Positions 36,038 through 45,395 of a stretch of 64,000 bases of DNA are shown here, in pieces. Position 1 is the stretch's first letter. Every line of letters begins with the position of its first letter. Both the position numbers and the translations under genes were made by a program. The notes under the pieces were generated by a model. It was not told the DNA's origin. It made no database searches and was given only the letters and a program-made list of their open reading frames with translations. The stretch covers positions 51,441-115,440 of the forward strand of contig NZ_BMPP01000015.1 of assembly GCF_014647655.1 (NCBI RefSeq), in the 5' to 3' direction. The stretch comes from Deinococcus malanensis. Its GTDB lineage: Bacteria > Deinococcota > Deinococci > Deinococcales > Deinococcaceae.

Positions 36038-37276
36038 TCAGGAGACCGGGCGAAGGTACTCATCCAGCGTCACTGTCCGGTGAGCTTCGACAACGTAAGG
36101 AAACTCCGCGTTTGCCACCTGACTGGCAACCACGCTCGCGGGCACGGCATGAACCCGCGTGGGATTGCGCTCAAAGATGCTGTGCAGTGGGGGCTGGAAG
36201 ACCACCAGGGTGGTCAGTGCCCCGTAGTCCAGCCCCAGCCCAAGGGGCACGTTCCGGAAGTCCCGCCGGGTATTGGTGGCGTCCCACACGACCGGCCTGC
36301 GGGCCCGCAGTGAGGTCTTCAGCTGCTCCTTGGCGGCCTGAAGCACCCGGCCGTTGACGCTCTGATCGGCTCGTTTGCCGGACAGCTGATCCCGCAGCAG
36401 GTCCAGCGACACCACAGCGTGGTCAGGACAGTGCTCGGCAACCCAGGAGCTTTTGCCCGCGCCGCTTGGGCCGCAGGTCACCACCAGTTGTGGAAAGCCG
36501 GCGCGGGCCGGATAGGCACGAGCAATCGCCTCGTGAGGGGTCTGGATCAGCCCGGCCTCATAATCCATGACTCCCTGGCCGAACACGAGGTCCCGGTATC
36601 CGGCGGAAAAGGCAGCGAGCTCGGCGTCAATCAGCTCGCGCCACGGGCCGTAGGGGTCACTTCCATTCCACAGACCGTATTCCTCAGCGCCCAGCCGGAA
36701 CAGCTCCAGATCCTCCAGCTTGGATTCGCGGTCCGGGGCGACACGTCCCCGGATATCGGCCACCTCCAGCAGATAGAGCGTGCGCAGACCCACCTGCCGG
36801 GCCAGGCGCCGGTAGGCTGGTTCGGTCCCGGCGCTCAAGGTGCGTGACAGGTCGTGATGGTGCCCCACCAGGGCCATCACCTGCTGAATCAGCGGATAGG
36901 GCAGAGCGAGTTCCGGCAGGCGGTACGCCAGATATGATCGTCCCCGGTCCGCGTGCCGGGGCGAGATGATGCGGGCCTGTCCGTTGCGGTCCTCCGCCCG
37001 GCGGGTGGTCAGTGCCTTTCCCAGATCGTGCAGGGCTGCGGCGAGCACCAGCACGAAGCGCTCGTCCGGCATGAGCCCTTCCCGGTCTGCAATGTCATAC
37101 GCCTCCTGCAGGACCAGATGCGTGTGCGTGCCTACATCACCCTCGGCGTGCCACTCGGCGTCCTGTGGCGTGGTCTTCAGTTCAGTCAACAGCGGAAGCG
37201 TGTCGCGGAGCTGTTCGGCGACAGTAACGAAGTCCGGACGGGCGCCCGCGTGCCACTCGGTCAGAAAGGGCCTCAC
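36038..37276 (-). CDS. HD-domain phosphohydrolase fused to polynucleotide-kinase-type P-loop kinase
   Basis: A 412-residue fusion. The N-terminal half is an HD domain: HTHL near 51, ALHDLGKAL (H83, D84), RHADRG near 108 and GHHHD near 139. The C-terminal half is a P-loop kinase with GPSGAGKSS (269-277), SLDLLRDQLSG and VWDATNTRRDF. This architecture is that of D. radiodurans DRB0098, described as a 5'-kinase/3'-phosphatase for nucleic acid ends (from memory). The start overlaps the ligase-like gene by 4 bp, so the two products very likely work together in end healing and sealing of broken RNA or DNA. Confidence 0.88.
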   Translation of the reverse strand: MRPFLTEWHAGARPDFVTVAEQLRDTLPLLTELKTTPQDAEWHAEGDVGTHTHLVLQEAYDIADREGLMPDERFVLVLAAALHDLGKALTTRRAEDRNGQARIISPRHADRGRSYLAYRLPELALPYPLIQQVMALVGHHHDLSRTLSAGTEPAYRRLARQVGLRTLYLLEVADIRGRVAPDRESKLEDLELFRLGAEEYGLWNGSDPYGPWRELIDAELAAFSAGYRDLVFGQGVMDYEAGLIQTPHEAIARAYPARAGFPQLVVTCGPSGAGKSSWVAEHCPDHAVVSLDLLRDQLSGKRADQSVNGRVLQAAKEQLKTSLRARRPVVWDATNTRRDFRNVPLGLGLDYGALTTLVVFQPPLHSIFERNPTRVHAVPASVVASQVANAEFPYVVEAHRTVTLDEYLRPVS

Positions 37277-37905
37277 CGTGTCTCCCGGAGGCGGTTGGGC
37301 ACGACAGCCTGGTGCAGCCAGTGGTCACCGGTCTGCACGTGCCCGCTCCTAACCCATTTCGCCACGCATTTCTGAAAGTCGCCGAACACGAAACCGTCGA
37401 CCGTCCGGACCACGTACCCTTCCATCTGTTGGTCGTCCACCTTCAGCTGCCGCACTGTCGGTTCGTGCCAGGGCCCGCGGTACAGCTCTGGTGGTGTGGG
37501 TATACCCAGCTCTGCGGCCCACTGGCAGGTCTCGTTCCATGACAGGCACGAATTCGTGTCGTCCCAGATGCTGAACAGGTAGAAGTAGGATTCCAGGCTG
37601 TCGTAGGCCAGAGAATGCCGCGCGAACAGATTCTCTCCGCACACGCGCCAGCCTGCCGGAAGTCGGTACCCGATGCGTCCCTGAAGTCCCTTGACCCAGT
37701 CGCGTGAGGGGTGCGGCCGTGGATCGAGCGACCGGGCATGCATCCCGTCACGGTAAAGGGTCGTGTTTTCTCCGTCGAGCTTTTCCGTGATCACAACCTC
37801 GCGCCCCTCAAACTGGCGGGTGTCCGCCATGCGCGTGTCGTCCCCACTGGCACCAGGAGACCAGGGGAGATGGGGGGTGCGAGGATATTTGATGCGGGTA
37901 GACAT
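37273..37905 (-). CDS. RNA/DNA ligase-like nucleotidyltransferase (DRB0100-like)
   Basis: A 210-residue nucleotidyltransferase of the RNA-ligase family. Motif I is TEKLDGEN with the adenylated lysine K42; motif III-like GENLFARHSL is near 90-99, YFYLFSIWD follows, motif IV is MEGYVVR (E162) and motif V contains KCVAKWVR (K179, K183). It is only the catalytic core, without an OB or extra C-terminal domain. D. radiodurans has a similar short ligase gene (DRB0100) in an operon with the HD/kinase gene. Here the macrodomain gene that lies between them there is missing, and the two overlap by 4 bp. ATG has GGAG 7 bp upstream. Confidence 0.85.
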   Translation of the reverse strand: MSTRIKYPRTPHLPWSPGASGDDTRMADTRQFEGREVVITEKLDGENTTLYRDGMHARSLDPRPHPSRDWVKGLQGRIGYRLPAGWRVCGENLFARHSLAYDSLESYFYLFSIWDDTNSCLSWNETCQWAAELGIPTPPELYRGPWHEPTVRQLKVDDQQMEGYVVRTVDGFVFGDFQKCVAKWVRSGHVQTGDHWLHQAVVPNRLRETR

Positions 37906-38191
37906 AGGCAGACTCCAGAAGGAAATCTAGCCTCTGGTCCCATAAAGGAGCCACTGTCAGATGGCCAGGATTCCTTGGCCATCTGGCGCAGTCATAGGGC
38001 GAAACTGCCCGTAGGCACGCAAGGTGAGATGTACCCAGGGCAGCAAAATCAAGCGGCCACTGTGATGCATTTAAATCTCACAGCCGGTGCTGTCCGGCAG
38101 ACCCACAGGATGATGGGGGCCACAAACCGGGTGGGGGCTGCTTGACACCAGGAGTCTGGCAGGCGGGAGGCCCAGCAGTTGGCCTCCGGAG

Positions 38192-38947
38192 TTAGCGAAC
38201 ATACGAAGCGCCATTGAGGTCCAGGGTCGCTCCGGTCATGTGCCGCGCCAGCCCTGAGGTCAGAAACGCAATCGTATGTGCCACCTCCTCTGGAGGCACC
38301 ACGTCGCCCAGGGGAATGTCCCGCGCGATTTCTGCTGCGTGGTCACGGAGATACCCTTCAGCCATCTCCGTGCGGACCCACCCGGGAGCCACCGCGTAGG
38401 CCAGGATATTTTCCCGTGCATAGCCGCGAGCGATCGAGCGTGTCAGGGCAATGACGCCGCCCTTGGACGCCGCGTAATGCATGGCGTCGGGATTGTCGCC
38501 ACGAAAAGCCGCCCGGCTTGCCACGTTGATAATGATTCCGCCCTGACGTTCCCGGAAGTGCAGGATCGCTTCCCGGCACAGGTCGGCCACCGCCACCAGG
38601 TTGACCTGGAGGGTGGTTGCCCAGGTGCCGGCCCATCTATCCATCCCGTCATCGACCGTCACGCTCGGGGCAATGCCGGCGTTGTTCACCAGCACGTCAA
38701 TCCGGCCCTGCCACGAGAGCGCTTCCTGGAAGAGTGCTGCTGCTGCTCCGGGCTGCGTGAGGTCCGCACCCATGGCGACGGCGTGCGCGTCACCAAGCTC
38801 CCTGACAAGCGTCTGGGCCTGATCCGCACTCTGCCCGTAATGAATGATGACCTGGGCACCGGCCCCTGCCAGAATCCGTGCAGTGGCCGCCCCGATGCCA
38901 CGTGAGCCTCCCGTCACAAGCACTACCTTTCCGGTCAAGTCGAGCAT
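38192..38947 (-). CDS. SDR family oxidoreductase
   Basis: Short-chain dehydrogenase of 251 aa with all classical marks: TGGSRGIGAAT for NAD(P) binding, NNAGIA, the catalytic Ser in INVASRA, YAASKGG with Tyr and Lys, and PGWVRTEMAEGY. The last residues TLDLNGASYVR are the usual dimer tail. I choose ATG 38947, where the family fold begins (LTGKVVLVTGG), not the long frame from 39178. The likely role is reduction of a beta-keto acyl or keto-alcohol substrate; nothing close by narrows it down. Confidence 0.9.
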   Translation of the reverse strand: MLDLTGKVVLVTGGSRGIGAATARILAGAGAQVIIHYGQSADQAQTLVRELGDAHAVAMGADLTQPGAAAALFQEALSWQGRIDVLVNNAGIAPSVTVDDGMDRWAGTWATTLQVNLVAVADLCREAILHFRERQGGIIINVASRAAFRGDNPDAMHYAASKGGVIALTRSIARGYARENILAYAVAPGWVRTEMAEGYLRDHAAEIARDIPLGDVVPPEEVAHTIAFLTSGLARHMTGATLDLNGASYVR

Positions 38948-39300
38948 GGTTCCTATTGTGCCCTCTGCTGGCGCGGGGCTGAGCGGGCGACATTCACGGG
39001 CCCGGATTGCTCTCGGCGGCTGTTCGTGAGGGCCGCAGGACGCCATGCACAATAGAGCCGGAGCAGGGAAGGAGTTCATCCTGCTGGAGGCATGAATGAA
39101 GAATGTTGAACGCACCACATGCCCACGGTCTGCAGCTTCGCGCTTCAGGTGCCCTGGGGTCCGCACAAGACTGACCAATGGCTACGAAGTCGCCCCCTGG
39201 GCGCGCTCCCCGGATGTCAGTCCGGTTTGCGGAAGCTGTGGGGCGCCATGTTGGGATTCTCGCCTGTGAGCGGCCCTTGCCAGAGCGTCTGGAGAGGGCT
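38948..39300. other. 353-bp divergent spacer
   Basis: Separates the leftward SDR gene from the rightward CoA-transferase gene. Both frames stay open into it (to 39178 each way), but no conserved protein sequence or start signal supports extending either gene. No convincing promoter box is seen. Confidence 0.35.
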
Positions 39301-40473
39301 GTGACACTGCCATTGGCCGGCATCCGGGTCGCCGACTTCACGCGCGTGCTCACCGGACCTTTCTGCACCATGCTGCTGGGTGACCTGGGTGCCGACGTCA
39401 TCAAGGTCGAGCCCCCCCAGGGCGACGATACCCGCGGGTGGGGACCTCCATTTCAGACGTCCGCCCAGGGCCGGGAATCAAGCTATTTCCTGAGTGTGAA
39501 CCGGAACAAGCGCAGCGTGGTCCTGGACCTGAAGACCCAGACTGGCCAGGAGGTCGCTGCCCGCCTGATTGCCGAGACCGACATCCTGGTCGAAAACTTC
39601 CGGCCGGGGACCTTCGACCGCCTCGGTTTCGGGTGGGAGGCCCTTCACGAGCGGCATCCGCGCCTGATCTATGCCAGCGTGTCGGGTTTCGGGCAGGACG
39701 GTCCCTACCGTGACCGCGCCGGCTATGACGTGATTGCGCAGGGCATGGGCGGCCTGATGAGCTACAACGGCGAGGAAGGTCGGCCCCCGTTGCGTGTGGG
39801 CGTGGCAGTGGCTGATGTGTTTTCCGGTGCCCTGCTGACCCAGGCCATCCTGGCGGCCCTCTATCAACGGGAGCGCACCGGCGTGGGCCAGCGGCTGGAC
39901 GTCAACCTGCTGGAGAGCGTCATCGCGCTGGGATCCAGTCAGGTCAGCCGGTACCTTGCGGTCGGTGAAGTACCGGGTCCCATCGGCAACGAACACCGCA
40001 GCATCGTTCCTTACGGCACCCTGAGGTGCGGCGATGGCTTTATCAACATTGCGGTGGGCAACGATTCATTGTGGCAGAGGTTCTGTCACGGTCTGGACCT
40101 GCACGACCTCGCCAATGACGGCCGGTTCCTGACCAATGAAGGCCGCGTCGAGCACCGCCACAGCCTGGAAGAGATTCTGCTCGTGGCGCTCGACAACTTT
40201 ACAAGGGCCGAAATGATGCAGCGGCTCGAAGCGGCCGGCGTCCCCTGTGGTCCGGTCAACGACCTGGGCGAGGTGTTCGCGGACCCGCACGTGGTGGCAC
40301 GTGGAGTGGCTGTGGAGGTCGAGCATGCCTCTCTGGGCATGACGACCGTCACTGCGCCCCCCTGGGACCTGGACGGTGCCAGGCCGCCGGTGAGACGCGC
40401 ACCGCCGACCCTCGGTCAGCACACCTCGGAGATTTTCGAAGAGCTCAAGCTCGGCTCGGCTGCGGATTCCTGA
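39301..40473 (+). CDS. CaiB/BaiF family CoA-transferase
   Basis: Family III CoA-transferase of 390 aa, which moves CoA between acyl groups through an aspartyl-CoA intermediate. The catalytic Asp lies in VAVADVFSG (D172), matching the nucleophile region of formyl-CoA transferase. N-terminal VADFTRVLTGPFCTMLLGDLG and IKVEPPQGDDTRGWGPPF are typical, and PCGPVNDLGEVFADPHV marks the second domain. I choose GTG 39301, where the family begins and a GGAGAG lies 4-10 bp upstream, rather than the start at 39178. The acyl substrate is unknown; no neighbouring acyl-CoA enzyme is present. Confidence 0.9.
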   Translation: MTLPLAGIRVADFTRVLTGPFCTMLLGDLGADVIKVEPPQGDDTRGWGPPFQTSAQGRESSYFLSVNRNKRSVVLDLKTQTGQEVAARLIAETDILVENFRPGTFDRLGFGWEALHERHPRLIYASVSGFGQDGPYRDRAGYDVIAQGMGGLMSYNGEEGRPPLRVGVAVADVFSGALLTQAILAALYQRERTGVGQRLDVNLLESVIALGSSQVSRYLAVGEVPGPIGNEHRSIVPYGTLRCGDGFINIAVGNDSLWQRFCHGLDLHDLANDGRFLTNEGRVEHRHSLEEILLVALDNFTRAEMMQRLEAAGVPCGPVNDLGEVFADPHVVARGVAVEVEHASLGMTTVTAPPWDLDGARPPVRRAPPTLGQHTSEIFEELKLGSAADS

Positions 40474-40718
40474 GTCTGTAAGCTCCTTCTGCGCAGGCAA
40501 ATTATGTCGGCGTGGGGCGCGGCAACCCGGAGGGTGGTGTGCAGCCAGCAGGGGGATCTCAGGTCCCTTGCGGGCTGTACGAACTGCGTGGCATCCTGCG
40601 CCGCCGAAATCCTCCACAGCCTTTGAGCCACCCTGCGTCTGTGCGGTTTCTTATGGCGATGCTTACAAGAAGCTCTCCGCTGGACCGGTGAGGCTAAGCT
40701 GCGTGCCGGAGGTTGAAT

Positions 40719-41225
40719 ATGACCAGGAAACTGCTGTGCACGCTGCTTCTGACAACCCTGAGTGCTGCCGGAGCGCAGCGTCCTGCCCCTGCTTACAGTG
40801 CATCAAACCTGCAGGGGTTGTGCCTGACGCCGATCGTGAGCTTCTGGAGCGCCGGAAAGGCTGATCAGGTGGCCACCCGGTATGGCATGGAATCGTTTGT
40901 GCAACTTGCTCAGGCGCTGAACCTCCGTCCTGTGGACCCACGGGGCTGCAAGCTCGTCACCCATGTCCAGGGAACCCATGTCCGTGCAGGCAATGCCAAC
41001 GTCCTGACGACCATGCTGCACGTGGTCATCCCGAACGCGCGTGTGACGCAGGCGGCCACATACTCCGGCAACACCTACAGAACCGACCTGCGCACCCAGG
41101 TCTACCTGACCACCATCCAGGACACCAGGGTGTTTGCGGACCTGGGTCAGTCGGCAGCCGCGATCAACACTTCGCTGAGGAACCTGCTCCAGCAGATCGT
41201 AAGTACCAAGCTGCCCCGGCCATAG
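40719..41225 (+). CDS. secreted hypothetical protein
   Basis: A 168-residue protein with a clear signal peptide MTRKLLCTLLLTTLSAAGAQ. The mature part has two cysteines (GLCLTPI, RGCKLV), beta-rich stretches (VLTTMLHVVIPNARV, TDLRTQVYLTTIQDTRVF) and a helical end SLRNLLQQIVST. I recognise no named family. The ATG at 40719 has GGAGG 6 bp upstream; a TTG two codons earlier is unlikely. It stands alone between the CoA-transferase and a convergent aldo/keto reductase. Confidence 0.7.
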   Translation: MTRKLLCTLLLTTLSAAGAQRPAPAYSASNLQGLCLTPIVSFWSAGKADQVATRYGMESFVQLAQALNLRPVDPRGCKLVTHVQGTHVRAGNANVLTTMLHVVIPNARVTQAATYSGNTYRTDLRTQVYLTTIQDTRVFADLGQSAAAINTSLRNLLQQIVSTKLPRP

Positions 41226-41332
41226 GTTCGGCGCTGTCAGGAGTGGTTTTTCTGGAACTGCAGGTGGAATCAGCGGTGCTCCGGTCCGCGCTCCAGCGCT
41301 GAAGCAGGTACCTCCAGACCGGCCAGTGCAGC

Positions 41333-42334
41333 TCAGGCGTTCAGGATGTCGTCGATTCGTGCCAGTTCCTCGTCGCCGAACTGACGATTCTTCAGCGCCT
41401 GCACGCCATCTTCGACCTGTTGCGGGCGGCTCGCACCGATCAGTGCCGATGTTACTTCCGGCCGCCGCAGCACCCACGCGATCGCCATCTGCGCCAGCGT
41501 CTGACCGCGCTCCGCTGCCAGAACGTTGAGTTGGCGCGTTCGTTGCAGGACTTCGTCTGTGACGTGCTCGGGACGCAGAAACCTTCCATCTGACGCGGCC
41601 CTGGAGTCCGCAGGAATTCCCCGGAGATATCTGTCGGTCAGCAGTCCCTGTTGCAGGGGGCTGAACACGACGCTACCGATTCCTTCTTCGTGCAGCGCCG
41701 CCAGGAGCCCGGTTTCCACCCTGCGGTTGAGCATGCTGTAACTCGGCTGATGAATCACGCATGGTGTTCCCAGTCCGCGCAGGATACGCGCGGCCTCACG
41801 GGTCTGATCCGGTCCGTAATTGCTGATTCCGACATAGAGGGCCCGTCCGCTGCGGACGATAAAATCCAGCGCGCCCATCGTTTCCTCCAGCGGGGTCTCC
41901 GGGTCCGGCCGGTGGTGGTAGAAGAGATCCACGTAGTCCGTGCCCAGGCGCCTCAGGCTCTGATCCAGGCTGGCGACCAGATACTTACGCGAGCCCCAGT
42001 TGCCGTACGGTCCCGCCCACATGTCGTAGCCCGCTTTGGTGGAGATGATCAGCTCGTCGCGGTAGGGACGCAGGTCACGGGACAACACCTGAGCGAAGGT
42101 TTCCTCTGCCGAGCCGGGAGGCGGCCCGTAGTTGTTGGCGAGGTCAAAATGCGTGATCCCCAGGCTAAAAGCGCGGTGCAGAATGGCCCGCGCATTTTCC
42201 AGCTGATCGGCCGCTCCGAAGTTATGCCACAGCCCCAGCGAAATGGCAGGAAGCAACAAGCCACTGCGCCCGCTTCTCTGGTAAGTCATCGTGTCATAGC
42301 GGTCGGAAGCAGAAACATAAGGGTGTGCGGACAT
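41333..42334 (-). CDS. aldo/keto reductase, YghZ/L-glyceraldehyde-3-phosphate reductase-like
   Basis: Aldo/keto reductase of 333 aa. Tetrad: Asp/Tyr in HFDLANNYGPPPGSAEE, Lys in ISTKAGYDM and His in FYHHRPDPETP. The segments WHNFGAADQLENARAI, AGPYGNWGSRKYL and the tail VTSALIGASRPQQVEDGV match the YghZ branch, which reduces L-glyceraldehyde 3-phosphate and methylglyoxal. AGGAG lies 5 bp before the ATG. It is not near the other aldo/keto reductase gene and differs clearly from it. Confidence 0.9.
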   Translation of the reverse strand: MSAHPYVSASDRYDTMTYQRSGRSGLLLPAISLGLWHNFGAADQLENARAILHRAFSLGITHFDLANNYGPPPGSAEETFAQVLSRDLRPYRDELIISTKAGYDMWAGPYGNWGSRKYLVASLDQSLRRLGTDYVDLFYHHRPDPETPLEETMGALDFIVRSGRALYVGISNYGPDQTREAARILRGLGTPCVIHQPSYSMLNRRVETGLLAALHEEGIGSVVFSPLQQGLLTDRYLRGIPADSRAASDGRFLRPEHVTDEVLQRTRQLNVLAAERGQTLAQMAIAWVLRRPEVTSALIGASRPQQVEDGVQALKNRQFGDEELARIDDILNA

Positions 42335-42459
42335 CGGGTCTCCTCGAGGGGGCTATTGGATGCGGCGTGAACGACACTCGGGCTTTCTCTCGGCTCGGTC
42401 AACAAGAGGGCAGGGAATTGAGCCAGCGTGGCAGGTGTGTCTGTGGACCGATTGATATG

Positions 42460-42711
42460 TCAGGGCGCGTAGGCCAGCGCGGGGGCCGTGCTATTTTCGC
42501 GCTCAGACAGCTGGCCGTGCACACGCAGTCCAGTCAAGGGCAGGCGCCAGACCAGTCCTGACTGGGAAAAATCCTGGCAGTTGAGTGGTTCTTGCGAATA
42601 TTCAGAGTGCAGGGCACAGGCTTGTGTCACCGCCTTGCCCTCATCCCAAAGGAACACCGCGCAGACCGGGTCCGGCAAGAGCAGCCGCAGGCGGTCACTC
42701 TCCCGGTACAC
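42460..42711 (-). CDS. possible small protein downstream of a diguanylate cyclase
   Basis: An 83-residue frame that starts with GTG 29 bp after the stop of the leftward GGDEF gene. The sequence has mixed composition (RLRLLLPDPVCAVFLWDEG) and could be real, but no ribosome binding site and no known family are seen. The rest of the 42335-42740 spacer shows nothing else. Confidence 0.3.
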   Translation of the reverse strand: MYRESDRLRLLLPDPVCAVFLWDEGKAVTQACALHSEYSQEPLNCQDFSQSGLVWRLPLTGLRVHGQLSERENSTAPALAYAP

Positions 42712-42740
42712 TCAGGTCGCGTGCCCAGCCTTCAGTCTTC

Positions 42741-43958
42741 TCAGCCAGCCTGACCGGTCGTCTCCAGGATTTCCTCAACGCTGCTGAGCTCATGCCTGCC
42801 GCCATCAGAGGTGGTCTGCACAGTCATCTGGCGCTGGTCGCCGCTGGCCCAGACGCCCACCACCCGGTTCCGGCCCGCAGCCTTCGCCCGGTACAGGGCC
42901 GCGTCGGTACGCGCCACCCAGGTCTGCAGCGTGTCGCCGGCAGCCCACTCCGAAACCCCGATACTGACCGTGATCGTGCCGGCCACCCCGTGAGGATGAA
43001 CCTGCGCGGTCTGCTGCAGGCGCCGGGCCACTTCCAGCGCAACCTCGCCTGAAACTCCGGGCAGGATGATCATGAACTCTTCGCCTCCCCAGCGGCCGAC
43101 TTGGTCGGTCTCCCGGAGGGTTCGTCGCAGAAGCGACGCGAACGCCTGAAGCGTCTCGTCACCGACGTTATGGCCGAACGTGTCGTTGATGCGTTTGAAA
43201 TGATCGATGTCCACCAGCAGGAGACTTGCCGGTTCGTTCTCAGGCTCCTCTGCCAGCAGGGCCTCAATGGCGGGATACAGCGCGCGGCGGTTGGGAAGCA
43301 GAGTCAGGGGATCCGAATTGGCCAGATGCTCCTGGAGCAAACGCGCTTCACGCTCGATCTGAAAGCGCTCACGGTACCAGGCAAGCCCACACAGCAGCGC
43401 CAGGATGGCACCGCAGGTCAGCTGAACCCGCAGCAACTCCGGCTGACTGGAAAAGGGCAGGCCCCGCCAGGCCAGCGCCGCCCAGGGCAACATGACGCCC
43501 AGCAGATACAGACCCACCGTGACCTGGATAGCTTCCCGCCGTCCGAACATCAGGAAGCTGAGAATCGACACCGCCACCAGCATCCAGTAGGCCGGACTGC
43601 TGGTGTCGATCATGGGTTGGGGCGCAGACAGCACCGTGGCGAAACTCTGGAACAAGACGGCCACGACATTGCACAGAAAGACCACACGCTCTGCTACCTG
43701 CAGGCTTCGCCCCTTGAGCAGCCACGCCGTGCCCCATATGCACATCACGAGCAGTGCTGGATGACCGTACATGACATACATGTCCGGCTCCGTGCGGCCA
43801 AGTTGCAGCAGCCACACCAGCACCAGCACAGGTATGCCGAACAGCAGGGCGATCAGGTAGATCCGGCGCCGCCAGTCCGCGCTGCCGCCCTCACCGCTTT
43901 TGGCAGGTGAGGCAGCCCGCACAGGTTGTTGGCGGCGTTCGACTCGGTCCATCTTCAC
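42741..43958 (-). CDS. membrane diguanylate cyclase (GGDEF)
   Basis: A 405-residue protein with about six hydrophobic segments in residues 30-200 (for example IYLIALLFGIPVLVLVWLL and WMLVAVSILSFLMFG), then a GGDEF domain from about 225 that makes cyclic di-GMP from two GTP. The signature is GGEEF at 291-295, preceded by the inhibitory I-site RETD, so product inhibition is expected. LLLVDIDHFKRINDTFGHNVGD holds metal and substrate residues. The N-terminal region is a MASE-like sensor without known ligand. Start is GTG 43958 or ATG 43952; no strong ribosome binding site is seen. Confidence 0.9.
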   Translation of the reverse strand: MKMDRVERRQQPVRAASPAKSGEGGSADWRRRIYLIALLFGIPVLVLVWLLQLGRTEPDMYVMYGHPALLVMCIWGTAWLLKGRSLQVAERVVFLCNVVAVLFQSFATVLSAPQPMIDTSSPAYWMLVAVSILSFLMFGRREAIQVTVGLYLLGVMLPWAALAWRGLPFSSQPELLRVQLTCGAILALLCGLAWYRERFQIEREARLLQEHLANSDPLTLLPNRRALYPAIEALLAEEPENEPASLLLVDIDHFKRINDTFGHNVGDETLQAFASLLRRTLRETDQVGRWGGEEFMIILPGVSGEVALEVARRLQQTAQVHPHGVAGTITVSIGVSEWAAGDTLQTWVARTDAALYRAKAAGRNRVVGVWASGDQRQMTVQTTSDGGRHELSSVEEILETTGQAG

Positions 43959-44358
43959 TACATTCTAATAAACGAGCTGTCACATTCGCCTTGCTCAGTG
44001 GGGGCTGGAATTGAGCAAGGGAGAAAACGAGAGCCGTGAATCTGCGTGCGTTGGCGGTCCATTGGCAGGCCTTCCCAGGTGCCCAGAGAATTGGTGCACG
44101 CAGCGGCGTTCTCCGTGCGTTTACGGCCCTGGCGCCCGTATTGCTGCGGCGTGGTCTCCACCTCTTTTACCTCTACGCTCGACACGTGAACCAGGCGAAA
44201 TCAAAACCAGTTGTTGGCAACGAAACGTGGTCGCGGTCCGGCGCGGCAAGGGATGAGGCTCTGCCTTGCTCGAGCGGGACACCATAAAGAGGCGTCGTTG
44301 GCCACAGTCAAAGCGGTTGAAATGGTCTTGAAAGACAGCTGTCTTTTACGGTTTATCC
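43959..44358. other. 400-bp spacer
   Basis: Upstream of the leftward GGDEF gene and downstream of the leftward PAS gene. It contains the palindrome at 44331-44346. The remaining sequence shows no credible gene. Confidence 0.3.
44331..44346 (-). terminator. short palindrome after the PAS gene
   Basis: AAAGAC-AGCT-GTCTTT, a perfect 16-bp palindrome 12 bp past the stop of the PAS gene. It could form a 6-bp hairpin with AGCT loop. A weak terminator is the simplest reading. Confidence 0.4.
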
Positions 44359-45093
44359 TCAAGCCTGCGCAGCCACCACGTAGCTGGTCACGTCAACCGA
44401 AATGGATAGAACTCCCGCCACCTGATTGTCGAACCCACGGACAGGGATCAGTGACAGGTTGACGTACAGCGCTTTCATTTCGCCGGTATACGGGTCTGTC
44501 AGCTGTGCCGGAGATTCGGTGCCTTCAAATCTCTCGCCGGTCATGTACACCTGATCGTACAGTTCGTAAAATCCCTGGCCAGCCAGGTCGGGGAAGGCAT
44601 CCCGCAAGGTCCGTCCTTCAATGTCCCGGTTGCCGACCAGCCGGGTCGCAAATTCGTTTGCGAAGTTAAAGCTATGTTCCCGACCATGCGTCACGGACAC
44701 AGCAACAGGTGCGTCCTTGAACAGAGTGCGTAGGTAGCCACGCTCCATGTCCTTCTGAAGGCTCCACTGTCGGTCGGTGATATTGCTCAGGATCAGACCA
44801 AGCCCACCGTCATGCGGGAATGCCCGCACGTTATGCCACGCGAACAGCGCAGGGTAGAACACATCCAGTTCAGCCGGCACCTGCTGCTTCATCGCGCGGT
44901 CAAGGTCACGCCAGGTGGTTGTCGTCGGCTCATCAGGAATGAGGTCCTGAAGTGGCAGGGGCAGGCTCAGATCCGGTCGGCGAAACAGCAGGCGCGCCTG
45001 ACGATTGGCATAGATGACCTGCCAGCCTGCATCGACCATGATGACTCCTTCGTTCATGGCTTCGGCAAGAGGTTCAAACACTGGCATCCGCAT
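44359..45093 (-). CDS. PAS-domain protein without output domain
   Basis: A 244-residue protein made of two PAS-like domains. The first (about 1-110) begins PLAEAMNEGVIMVDAGWQVIYANRQA; the second (about 120-240) has LFKDAPVAVSVTHGREHSFNFANEFATRLVG, GRTLRDAFPDLAGQGFYELYDQVY and VSLIPVRG-like strands, ending in VAGVLSISVDVTSYVVAAQA. No kinase, GGDEF or DNA-binding domain follows, so it would have to signal through a partner. It lies between two diguanylate cyclase genes, which makes c-di-GMP signalling a plausible theme. The frame is open to 45288; ATG 45093 (or 45087) begins the domain. Confidence 0.75.
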   Translation of the reverse strand: MRMPVFEPLAEAMNEGVIMVDAGWQVIYANRQARLLFRRPDLSLPLPLQDLIPDEPTTTTWRDLDRAMKQQVPAELDVFYPALFAWHNVRAFPHDGGLGLILSNITDRQWSLQKDMERGYLRTLFKDAPVAVSVTHGREHSFNFANEFATRLVGNRDIEGRTLRDAFPDLAGQGFYELYDQVYMTGERFEGTESPAQLTDPYTGEMKALYVNLSLIPVRGFDNQVAGVLSISVDVTSYVVAAQA

Positions 45094-45395
45094 ACTGTAG
45101 CTCAAGGACGCGAAACCAAGTCTGGTTATCTGGCGCGCCAGCCCGCAACGCGCCTGCGGAGGGAAACGGTGTGGCTTCGGGCGGGGCACCCAGACCGTTT
45201 CCGGGAGCGAGAGGGAATGGTGGACTTGAAGCAGAATGACGCCGTGTTTGCGGCGGATTAGGGGCACCCGATTGCCTGCTGTAGCCACGGCGCCTTAACA
45301 TTTGATGGAAACAGCAGTAATCCCCTCGCCCCAGCGCCGTTCACTTTCTGGGTTGTCACGCTGCCGTCAGGTCAGCAGTACTACTCTGCATTTCG
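45094..45395. other. 302-bp divergent spacer
   Basis: Separates the leftward PAS gene from the rightward second GGDEF gene and should hold both promoters. A TACTCT box is 8 nt before the GTG of the GGDEF gene and might serve a near-leaderless start. Nothing else is seen. Confidence 0.3.

Noticed and set aside
37906..37960. Possible radiation/desiccation response palindrome upstream of the ligase gene
   Set aside because: Only one half-site-like TTTATGGG is seen on the minus strand; the mirrored half of the known 17-bp palindrome is missing.
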